DNA from: Gnetum montanum
Lineage: Eukaryota > Streptophyta > Gnetopsida > Gnetales > Gnetaceae
Assembly: GCA_015680685.1 (NCBI GenBank)
Contig: MNCI01006555.1
Coordinates: 1,405,317-1,469,316, forward strand
Direction of reading: 5' to 3'
Length of the DNA: 64,000 nt
Of the stretch, positions 11,326-20,689 are shown piece by piece; position 1 is the stretch's first letter, and each line of letters begins with the position of its first letter. Below the pieces are notes generated by a model. It made no database searches. It saw only the letters and a list, made by a program, of their open reading frames with translations, and was not told the DNA's origin. The translations under genes and the position numbers were made by a program.

Positions 11326-13595
11326 ATGGTTTCCAGCCAAGATGCATTTTGTGTTTATGATCCAAAAGACCCTACAATGATAGAATGAAGCCAATATCTT
11401 AACCAAAGAGGAAAAAACTTGGATTTTGCAATTATTAATGAGAAGTTCCACAACTTTTTCTGTGCTAAAATGCAAGCTAGTCTACTGATACCACACTTCG
11501 AATTTGACACTAAGCATCGATTCAAAATTATATGTTGGGATGGAAAAGATTAGATCCCATTCCCTTATGACCAAATCCCCCTCATAGAATTTTATGCACA
11601 AATGCTCATACAACTCATAGAGGTTGATGCGTTTAGTGAGGAAATTAGTTTAGAGGATTGTTAAGGAGAGGAAGATGAGTTTGAGGCTAAACAAGAGCTA
11701 GACATCTTCATTGGAAGTCTTTTCCAAACTCCGACTCCCTAAATAATGACACCTAACCCCACATCTCTTACTTCATCAATGGGAGAAGTCCCTAGATCCA
11801 ACTCTTCTCCTATCCATCATACCATGTTTAGGTCCACATCCATCATTGCCACGTACGAGGCACAACCCATGTCTCAATACACCTTATTATTTTAATGGAT
11901 GTCCTTTAACACATAGCCCCACTTTGTTCACCTAGAGATGGTGGTGTTTGCATCACCATCTCCATTTGTCATATCAACAGAATCCTCATTGGGGCCCCAA
12001 GCAACATAAGCCTATCATACCCCATTTTTTTCCTTTATGCCTCAAATTCTAGAAAAAACACCCTTTTCCTTATTTAGCTTACCTATGACCATCATAACCC
12101 AACCTATCCCTTCAATACTGCAACCTATCGTAAGGTCACAAGCCTCTCAACCAAAAGTTTCACAACTACTTCCTTAACCATCAATACAAGTAAAGTAGCC
12201 AATGGGGACACCCCAAGGCTTGGATCAACCTTTCCAAATGATCTAAGAACTTAACAAAGAGCTATGAAAACTTAAATCCAACACAACTTAGATGATGAAG
12301 GTTCTAGATTTATACTAAGATGATCCTGTAAGTCCTAAAGTGTCTCAAATAATCTTGCCCATAGGCTTGTGTATTTCAAACTTCACCAAATATAATGCTG
12401 AAGGGAATCCTAATGAAAATCTAGTAATCTTCCAATCTGAGTGCCTCTTTTTGCAAGCTTGGCCTCATACAATATTGCAAATTTTTCCCATGTCTCTCAA
12501 TGGTAAGGTTGTAGATTGGTATCAAATCTTGCCTAGAGGTTTCATATCTTCCCTTGAGGATCTAATTAGTTAATTTTTCAACTACTTTAGATACAACTTG
12601 AAGTTAGATACCACATTGGATCAACTAATGAAGGTGAAGTAAGGGCCACTTGAATTGGTCAAAAGGTTCATTCAAAGGTGGAAGTTAACTCTCAATGAGA
12701 TTCCAGAGCCTATTGCTATAACACACCTTTTGGACATTTATAAGGGAGTAGTAAATGACTTCATCAAGTCAAAGTTGTATTACATAGAGCCTTGGTTACT
12801 AAGCCAAACTTTCTTACAAACCAAGAACATTAAGGAGGTAGTCAAGATAAGCAATGACTTGACCTACATGGCCTACAAAATTTAACATGCAAGAAGGGAT
12901 AGCAATAGAACTAAACAAGAACATACAACTGTTTTCATAGTAGCAAAATAGCTAAAATAGGTAAAGAGGAGTAGAGCACCACCATGCAACACATCCCTTG
13001 ACTCATTACAACCATCCACTTCCTATGCCCCAAATCATCCAAGATCAAAATTTGGATGGAAGGATAGGTCTTCGTACACTAGGTTACCTATGAAGCCCTT
13101 TGAGCTTCTAGAAAAATTGCTTAAAGACAACCATATACAACATAAGAAACTATTTGAAGAAACTCATAAGAGGTACGATCATCTTTGTGACATAGCTAGA
13201 GACCCAAAAATAGCTACTAAAGATGATCCTAAGATATTGAGGTACTTTATGTTGGATAGGTATTGCCATTATCATCAAATGGTTGGTCATGACACTAATT
13301 TTTTCCTAGCATTAAAGGATGACCTCCAGAAGATGATAAACCATGGAGAGTTGGTAGTGAGTGAGCCTAGCTCTCCAAGTGCTAACAAAAACTCCTATAC
13401 CATAGCCTCATTCATAGAAACTAGGCGGTCTAACCTCCTAGGGAACCATTTATCATTAGAGTACCATCACAACCTCAAAGCACAAAGCCTAGAGAGCCAT
13501 TTATCATACGGGGACCACCTCTTCTAGCTCCTAAGAAGCCATTGATCATACATGTCCACCCCTTTAGTGCTTCAACATCATAACATAATTGATGA
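11326..13595 (+). pseudogene. Tat-lineage gag, 5' part (element A), split by element B
   Basis: Gag polyprotein. The ATG at 11326 is chosen because the following MVSSQDAFCVYDPKDP aligns with the start of element C's gag at 41872. The capsid-like core lies at about 12340-12890 (FTKYNAEGNP, WPHTILQIFPMSL and WYQILPRG readable), and aligns closely with element B's gag. The zinc-knuckle-like segment CHYHQMVGHDTNFF lies at about 13263-13305. After it come repeated peptides of the type KEPFIIRV (13440-13560). Element B is inserted within this repeat, and a further copy of the peptide follows at 28230, in the same frame across the insertion site. Numerous stops (for example near 11387 and 12575) mark it as a pseudogene. 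Confidence 0.85.
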
Positions 13596-13602
13596 GTTGC
13601 TA
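13596..13602. other. Target-site repeat of element B, left copy (GTTGCTA)
   Basis: GTTGCTA immediately left of the LTR is repeated at 28216-28222 immediately right of the other LTR. Ty3/gypsy insertions normally duplicate 5 bases; the extra two may be chance identity or slight decay of the LTR edge. Confidence 0.75.
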
Positions 13603-14213
13603 TTGCGACTGAAAACATCGAAGGCTTAAATGAACATCAAGGGGTCTTTGGTCGGTGACAGCCTTGACCCCGTATCCACTAGGGGGCCGTGCTGGATGGG
13701 ATGGATATGGGGTGCCCTGAATGGTCTGGTCGATCAGACAGGGACTTAGTCGGTGTCTATATAGCCTTTTGCAACGTATGAAAATGTAAAAATGGGATTT
13801 ACTGCAAGAGATGATGCTCGAATGTATAAAAGGTAGAAAAAATGATGCAAAATGCAATAATACGCAAGAAATAAAGTAAAAGTGCAGTTAGAAAAGTGCA
13901 CTGCTTCGAGGCTACAACTTTGGTATGTCAAAGTGGATACAGTTGGTTGCACAGTGCTGGGAGGTGCAGAGATCCCGAGAGTAACCAAGACATGTAGAGC
14001 GAGATGGCTGTGCACTTGAATGCAGACTCAAGCATTAACAATGCTCAATTCTACCAAGGTGGTAAGGAAGAGCTGAACAGAATGCCAACTGGGGATGCTA
14101 ACTGTTTACAATGTCAAATAGAGAGCTTACAATGTTTCAAATTACAATTGCTAGAAGTCCAAAAATTTGGAAAGAAGACTGAAAGAGGACCTTTTGAATG
14201 TTGCACGTTGGGG

Positions 14214-14221
14214 TATTTATA
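14214..14221 (-). promoter_or_regulatory. TATA box of element B 3' LTR
   Basis: TATAAATA on the minus strand in the context CCCTATAAATACCCC, conserved in the other LTR at 27226-27233. It lies about 970 bases into the LTR, downstream of the palindromic motif cluster, which would therefore be in U3. Confidence 0.6.
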
Positions 14222-14424
14222 GGGCCAAGAGCATGCAGAAGAGGTAGTTTGAACACCACATGTCCTGGGCCCATGTTGACCTGTCTGCATTGCACGTGGC
14301 TACATGACCATTGGGTGAGCCTACCATGCCATAATTACTAACCTTCCATGCCATAATTGCACTATCAGAGCAATGGTCAATTAGGTGAAGTGCATTGATG
14401 TCACACAACCACCTACTATGCTCC

Positions 14425-14930
14425 ACTGTGCTTCGTAGCGTAGCATGTTTGGTGGCGTAGCATAGCATCTTGTTACATGTTTCGCTACATGTATTGGAAA
14501 CTTTTGAAGCACACTGGTTGTTCAACGCATGCTTGCTATGCTACGCTACGCTATGTAGCATAGCGACTGGCCTTAGTCGCAAAATCATCGCCAATCTGTG
14601 GACTTTGCCCTTTTGCTCTACGAAACTTGCGAACTTGCCGATCCTGCACTTTGAGTTGTCTTTTGTCAACCTCCATAGAATTGCTACGCCTCGCTATTGC
14701 ATGTAGCTTAGCATAGCGTAGTAGCAAGCATGGCTTGATGTTGGCCAAGTTCACCACTTTCTAATGGAAGGAGACATTGTTGAAGGACTTGAAGTCGGGC
14801 GAGGGGGCTGATCATGTAGCTCTTGCTATGTTACGCTATGCTGCATAGCATGGCACTTCATTCTGCAATAGCTTTCTAAAGCTTGCTATGCTACATGGCG
14901 AGGCGTAGCATAGCATAGCAAACTTCGTGA
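14425..14930. repeat. GCTATGCTACGC palindromic motif cluster (3' LTR, element B)
   Basis: Five groups of GCTATGCTACGCTA and its reverse complement TAGCGTAGCATAGC, often abutting to form imperfect hairpins (for example 14530-14568 and 14880-14925). The arrangement is preserved in the other LTR. The word GTAGCGTAGCAT also occurs in an intron of the element's antisense gene (20971-21003). Confidence 0.75.
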
Positions 14931-15195
14931 CTTAGAAAACTTGTCAAACTGTTTCACACATTCTGAGTGCTGCTGTTGACTCCGCACATCGCTTCTAAGT
15001 AAGCTGTCAGCTGGGCCAACTACTTAGGTGAACAGGCAGGATAATCCATAGAGCCTGTTTACACCTAAAGTAGAAAATTTGCCGAACTGGCTGACCTAAG
15101 TTTAGAGCGTTCTCTTCCTGAAGAACTGTTGTAGTGTTGTGTGATCTGCAAAGACCTGGTGAAGTAAGAATGCCTTCAAATTTTTGGGTGTTTTA

Positions 15196-15211
15196 TTGGC
15201 CCCTCTTTGTC
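15196..15211 (-). other. Polypurine tract of element B
   Basis: On the minus strand ACAAAGAGGGGCCAA stands directly before the 3' LTR start, the expected site and composition for plus-strand priming. Confidence 0.7.
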
Positions 15212-16185
15212 AACATCTAGAGGACGGGCTCGAGAGACATTGACAAAGAAAAAGAAAACCTCGGAAGACATGATGCTAAAGTTGTTGCTTGGTGAGCATC
15301 GGGATGTTGCTCAGCTGCACTTGAGAGTGAAAGGATGAGGCAGAGAGGAAGGAGGTTCAGGAGAAGGGTAAAGATGATGTTTAGCTTGTTCGCGTTTTCA
15401 TCTTTACCTTCGTTGGCCTTTGACCCTCTGTAGGACAGGTGTTCCTTTCCTAAGATGAGCTGCATTACATCCGGGGGATTTTAACCTACCTATAGATGCT
15501 TCCCATGTGACGAGCTGTGTTACGCACGTCATGGAACTTGCACCCTGAAGTAGCCAAGTTAGCCAAGGCACTCACTTCGTGATGCTATAGCATTTGCTGC
15601 TATAGCAAGATGCACCCTTGGCCGACAAGGGCAAAGGTCTTATTGACTACAGACATTGTTGAAGCTCTTGGACACCCGTGCTGGTGCATGATGTCCAAAG
15701 TAGAAAGGCTAGTAGTAGCCTTGGCAGCACCAGTGTGGAGGAGCTGGCCTCAAAGGTGCTGAGAGTTGTTGTGGGTGCGGATGCTCTAGAATCCCTACCA
15801 AAGGCATGCATTCTCGATTCAGCTATGAGATCTGCTACCACATAGCTAAAATTCAAGTGGCATGAGGCATTGGCAGGGAGCTGAAGGATAACAATATTGT
15901 GGCTAGGCTACAATACTAATGGAACTCTAGCTATGGGAACTAGCCAAGGAACTATCATCAAGGCGGTGGACCGTGGTGATGGTAGGTCCAGAGGGCTAAT
16001 GTGATGTCATACAACATCTTTAGAGGGTTAGCATGATGCCAAGGGTGGCGACGTCACATGTGTTCCAGACCGCATTCACATTGCATCGTGAACTGCGTTC
16101 TAGAGCTGCAACATCCCACCCATGTGTCAGCACTGTGCATGCTCGTTCGATGCATACTTGGCGTAGATTCATGCTAGGGACATAG
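15212..16185 (-). other. 3' spacer of element B, no gene
   Basis: There is no conserved coding signal in this stretch between the polypurine tract and the tandem repeats. It contains two TGCTATAGCA palindromic words near 15580-15605, related in style to the LTR motif. Confidence 0.5.
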
Positions 16186-16562
16186 CATGAACCCAGTTTA
16201 AGGTTTTGGTAGATCGTGTGTTGGTTTAGAGTCCTAGCAGACTGCCGTGTTGGTTTAAGGTCCCAACAGATCATACATGCTAGTTTAACATCATAGCAGA
16301 CGTGCTGTGCCAGTTTATAGTCATAGGGGACTAGCTATACTAGTTTTACGTCATAGCGAACGGTTGCCGCCAGTTTAACGTCGTAGCGGACGCTACTTGA
16401 TGCCGCTATTTTAACATCATTATTGACATTTCTTGATGTTTTCACCAGTTTAACGTCGTAGCAGACTGTGCTTGCTAGCATTGCCAGTTTAACGTCGTAG
16501 CGGATGGTGCTGGGTGCTGTTGCCAATTTAATGTCATAGCAGACGTTGCTGGATGTCGCCAT
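16186..16562 (-). repeat. Short tandem repeats after integrase (element B)
   Basis: About ten units of 33-45 bases with the minus-strand core CGCTACGACGTTAAACTGGC. A spurious repetitive reading frame results (YDVKL repeated); it is not a gene. The repeats correspond to those at 7055-7265 of element H, which also directly follow integrase. Confidence 0.8.
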
Positions 16563-16565
16563 GCT

Positions 16566-17840
16566 TCAAATGTAGTACGGCTTGAGGTATGAGTGATTCA
16601 CCAGGTTGGTGAACTCGTTGCCATCCATGTTTGCCAGCTTGAAGGCTCCATTCTTGAAGGCTTTAGTGACCATGTAAGGACCTTCCCAGTTGGCTAAGAA
16701 TTTACTCACATGCTCGTGGATAGCATTGAGGATGAGGTCTTCCTTCTGTACTAGCCTTCGATGTAGGTCTACATGGTGTTTTTGCTGCTGCTTGCTCTGG
16801 TAGTGCTTTATGCATCTCAGCATCTGCACATGCTCCTCTTCTATTGAGTCGAGGTCGATGGTCCCCGACTCGTTGTTCTGGGCTTTGCTCACGACATTTG
16901 CGAAGATCATCTGGAGTGATGGTACCTACAACTCAAGAGGCAACACGACTTCAGATCCATAAATAAGGCTGTAAGGAGTCTTACTTGTTGTGGTCCTACA
17001 TGTCGTTCTGTAGGCCTAGAGGACGTAGAGGATTTGCTTGTGCCACTGCCTCTTGCTGCTACTTAGCATTTGGCTCAGCAAGTTGATGATGGACTTATTT
17101 GTAGCCTCCGCCTATCTGTTCACCTATGGATAGTATGGTGAGGAGAATGATTGCTTAATGCCTAGATTGCTACAGAAGGTTTGAGTTTCCGTACTACTGA
17201 ACTGTGGCCCATTGTCGATCACAATAGTCATTGGAAGCCCAAACCTAGTCATGGTGTTATCTAGGATGAAATGGTAGATTTGTTGAGATGTCGTTTTCCT
17301 CAGGAGGATAGCTTCCACCCACTTAGTAAAGTACTCAGTGGCAGTGATAATGAAGCTATGTCCTATGGAGGAATTAGGTTTGATGGGTCCTATGAGGTCT
17401 AGTCCCCGTCGTTGGAAAGGCCATGTGATTTGCGTTGGGTGCAGGTCCATAGGTGAGATGTGTATGAGATTTACGTATCTCTGGCACGTGTCACATGTCT
17501 TGAATTTTGTCAGGCAATCATGCTCCATGTGGGGCCAATAGTACCCTAGGTGCCTGATCTTCGCAGCCATAGCCCTGGGTGCTATGTGTCCACTGCACAG
17601 CCCCTCATGCACTTCATTAACTACTTTTTGCACTTGTTCCCCACCCACGCATGCTAGCAATATCCCATCATAGGAACATCGACATAGGATGTCATTTCCC
17701 ATGAGCACGTATTTCCAAGCATGCTTATGGATTGCATCTCTCTGGGTAGATGTCAATCCACCTGGGGGTTCACGGTGTTGTAGGTAAGACTTACTGTTAA
17801 CGTACCACTCTTGAGCATCTGCAACACTGATGGAGGCCAT
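16566..17840 (-). pseudogene. Integrase (element B)
   Basis: Inserts the cDNA into host DNA. The N-terminal zinc-binding HHCC region is present (HEGLCSGH and CDTCQRY, about 17475-17625). In the DDE core the first Asp is in RGLDLIGPI (about 17400), the second in VIDNGPQFS (about 17210), and the Glu in AEATNKS past a stop near 17122. The C-terminal domain with FLANWEGPYMVTKAF lies at about 16640-16700. One stop interrupts an otherwise continuous frame at the QANGQAE-like region, and another lies at a Trp position further on. It is the best-preserved integrase in the window and the reference for the fragments at 6180-7008 and 45100-46300. Confidence 0.9.
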
Positions 17841-17918
17841 GTGTCATGTCTGAGTGATAGGCTCAGTACATTCAATTATCAACGTTGGTAAACTTGCAAA
17901 CAAGTGTGATGGAATGTT

Positions 17919-18302
17919 TAATGTTAGGGTGGCTAAGGCATCTACCATAGTGTTCTGATTGTGTGGCACGTGCTGCACATCTGTGGTTGCAAATTGTTTA
18001 AGCAAGGATTTTGCTAGGTCGCAGTAGGGTTGCAAGTGCGTAGCTCTGTAGGTGTAGACCTCGGTGATTTGATTCACAACTAGCTGTGAATCATTGTGGA
18101 TTACCAGGTGTTGTATGCATAGTATTTGAGTAGTTAAGAGGCCTCTGAGTAGCCCCTCATACTCTACCACGTTGTTGGTGTAAGGGAACACAAAGCGATA
18201 AGTAGACCATTGCATTTTCCAAGAGGGAAATGTAATGACGACACCTGCAGTACCTCCTAGCGAGGTTGAAGCACTGTTGAAGTGTAAGGTAGCTTCTAGG
18301 TG
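17919..18302 (-). pseudogene. Second (archaeal-like) RNase H, element B
   Basis: This extra RNase H domain between the normal RNase H and integrase defines Tat-lineage elements. The pattern is clear: YTNNVVEYEGLLRGL, then HNDSQLVVNQ, and HVPHNQNTMVDALA at the end. The second, third and fourth catalytic acidic positions are kept (Glu in VVEYEG, Asp in HNDSQ, Asp in VDALA). The first is Asn in LHFNSAS where YFDGAS is usual, so the site is probably inactive unless this is a sequencing or post-insertion change. It shares the uninterrupted frame 17844-18662 with the end of the first RNase H. Confidence 0.85.
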
Positions 18303-19865
18303 CGAAGGGGTGACGTTGACAGTGCCAACGTGTTCATCTAGGAATTTGGGGTCTATGGTTGTGTGGTAGTTGATGGGTGAGGCTGTAAGCTGCATCACTA
18401 TGGATTGACCCTTGGTCGACGATTGGCTTACATAGTGTCGGTCGAACTTCGTGGTTATTGCTTTCCATCGGGCTATCCTGCTACTTTCATACAGGTTGTT
18501 AGTGATGGCCCGGAGTATTTTACTTTTGCAAATGATGTTGACTGCACTGCGAAATAGATAGTGCCTCCACTTTTTCAATGCAAACACTAAGGAAAGGAAA
18601 TTCCTCTCTACTTCATTGTATTTTGCCTCATGCACTATTAGTTCATGACTCAGATAATACACTAGTATCTCAAATCTATCATCCTCTTTCTGACATAGCA
18701 GTGCCGCGATAGATGTGTTGGAGGTGGTAAGGTAGATAAAGAAAGGCTTATCTCTTTATGGCTAGTGCAAAGTTGGGAGGTGTGAGAGCTCTTCCTTCAA
18801 GTCATTGAAGGCTTTTTAACACTAGTTTGTCCACTCAAAGTCAACCCCTTTCTTTAGAAGATGGTTCATAGGGTGTAACTTGTTAGTCAACTTCGCTATA
18901 AACCTTTGAATGAACTGTATCCTACCTTGCAAGCCATGTAACTCCTTAAGATTTGTAGGAGGCGCCATGTTGATGATGGCCTTAACTTTGTTAGGGTCCA
19001 CCCGTATTTCGGATTTCGATACGACAAATCCTAACATGTGTCTGGTTCTCACACCAAAGACATACTTCTTAGGATTAAGGCGTAAGTTGTGCATTTGGCA
19101 ACACTTGAGGACTACCCCTAGATCATGTGGATGATCAACTGCCTCCTGGGACTTGACAGCTATATCATCCACATAGTCGTTTAATGTTTCTAGGATATAG
19201 TCACTGAAGATGTAAGTCATGGCTCATTGGTAGCTTGCTCCAGCATTCTTGAGCCTGAAAGGCATCATGGTGTAGCAGAAGGTACCCCATGGGGTCATGA
19301 AAGTTGTTGTTAGTTGGTGCTCTAGGTTAATGTGGATTTGGTTGTATTCAGAGAAACCATCCATGAAGGATAGCAAAGCATGACCAGCCATGGTGTCGAT
19401 GAGTTGATCAATGCTTGGAAGTGGAAAATCTTCCTTGATCGTCACTTTGTTTAGATCTTGGAAGTCTATACAGATCCATATCCCTTCTATTTTCTTGGAA
19501 ACTACAATGATGTTGGATACCCATTCCAAATAATCAACCATGCGAATGAAACTGGCTTGGTATAGCTTGGTGATTTCATCCCTCATGGCTAGCATGATTT
19601 CTGGTTTGATTCTACAAGCTTTCTGCTCGACTGCCTTCATGTGCAGGTCTAGGATGATGTTGTGTTGTATCAGCCATAGGTCTAGACCCAGCATGTCGCT
19701 GTATGACCATGTGAAGACTTTGATGTTGTCTTGCAAAATTTTGGCTACACTTTCACGCGTCTGCACATCTAGGAGGGAGATAAGCTTTAGTGTTTTTTCT
19801 TCCCCTTTGGATGTGGTCATAGGCGTCTCGATGAGAGGGTCTTCGGCTACATCCCCGGCCTCCAA
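18303..19865 (-). pseudogene. Reverse transcriptase and first RNase H (element B)
   Basis: Copies the RNA genome into DNA. The frame starts near 19865 with an acidic linker. RT motifs in order are FTWSYSDM, IRM..LEWVSNIIVV, CIDFQDLN, LLSFMDGFSEYNQI, PWGTFCYTMMPF, and the catalytic YVDD in DYVDDIAVKSQ (about 19150-19180). RNase H with YYLSHELIVHEAKYN follows (about 18610-18660). Defects are one stop at 19221-19223 between SYQ and MTYIF, and stops and a frameshift around 18663-18820. Otherwise it is long and intact, which fits a younger insertion than the surrounding elements. Confidence 0.9.
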
Positions 19866-20184
19866 ATTTAGGGTTCGAACTAGATGCTCGGGCTAGTTTG
19901 GGATGTTTCTAAAGACTCTATGGTGCTAGCTGTGGCCGACTCCCAGTTGATTAGGTTTGGGTTTAGTTGTCTCATGAACTTGCCATGTGGACCTGCTAGG
20001 GCCAGAGGCATGGAGAGATTGCGATGAATTTCCATGTTTTGCTTAACTTATCAACACGAGATGAAAGTCTGGTTAAGAGGCACCTATTGGCAAAGATTGT
20101 GTATAACGAAAATTTGCAAAGAACGACAAGATGCAATTTGTGAAGTATGATGATATATTTGCGAAGTATGATGATATAGAGATT

Positions 20185-20660
20185 AGAAGTCTACCAGTTT
20201 AAGGTCATGGTGGACCGCCAGGGCATAAGAGCATAGAACTGTAAAAGATATAAAACTGTTGATGCAAAAGTGTGAAATTGTGAAACTGTTAACATGAAAA
20301 TGCCAAGCTGCTAGTTTAGTGTCATTGCAGATTGCCAAAACGTAACATGCAAAACTGCTAGTATGCAAAATGGGAAATTGCGAGTATGTGAAATTCAAAA
20401 CTACTAATGCAAAAAATGCAAACTAGCGATGTGGAGAACATGAAACCGCTAGAAATTACGAAAATGCCAATGCAAAAGTACAAAATTGCTAGTTTAACGT
20501 CGTTGCGGATTGCGAACGTATAACCAGTTGAAATTGCAAGTTTAAGATCTTTTCAGACCGTTGAAGGTGCAACTATGCTAGGATTTCTAGTTTAAGGTCT
20601 TTTTCAGACTAGTAATACTGCAATTGTTTGAGTTGCTAGTTTAAGATCTTTTCAGACCAT
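20185..20660. repeat. Short tandem repeats between RT and the antisense gene (element B)
   Basis: Diverged units such as CTAGTTTAAGATCTTTTCAGACC, alternating with TGCAAAA-rich spacers. The core AGTTTAA matches the post-integrase repeats in reverse orientation. They occupy the RT-side border of the accessory module, as at 36005-36390 (A) and 49155-49200 (D). Confidence 0.65.
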
Positions 20661-20689
20661 GCGAGCCCAAGATCTCCCAAAAATAATTG

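Larger units (their letters stand above)
13604..15195 (-). repeat. 3' LTR of element B
   Basis: A 1592-bp LTR aligning along its length with 26609-28215. Minus-strand start TAAAACACCC (TG decayed to TA), end CAGTCGCA. The inner edge abuts the polypurine tract. It contains the GCTATGCTACGC motif cluster (14425-14930), a TATA box (14214-14221) and the conserved U5 block (13714-13749). Apparent open frames in it on either strand are not genes, since they occur at the same LTR positions in both copies and no protein family is recognisable. Confidence 0.92.

Noticed and set aside
13746-14015. Open frames inside the LTRs of element B (also 26545-27027 and 14004-14525)
   Set aside because: They occur at corresponding positions in both LTR copies, show no protein family pattern, and overlap each other on both strands.
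16335-16562. A repetitive protein with YDVKL units
   Set aside because: It is the translation of the short tandem repeat that also occurs, in other frames and with stops, at 7055-7265 and elsewhere.
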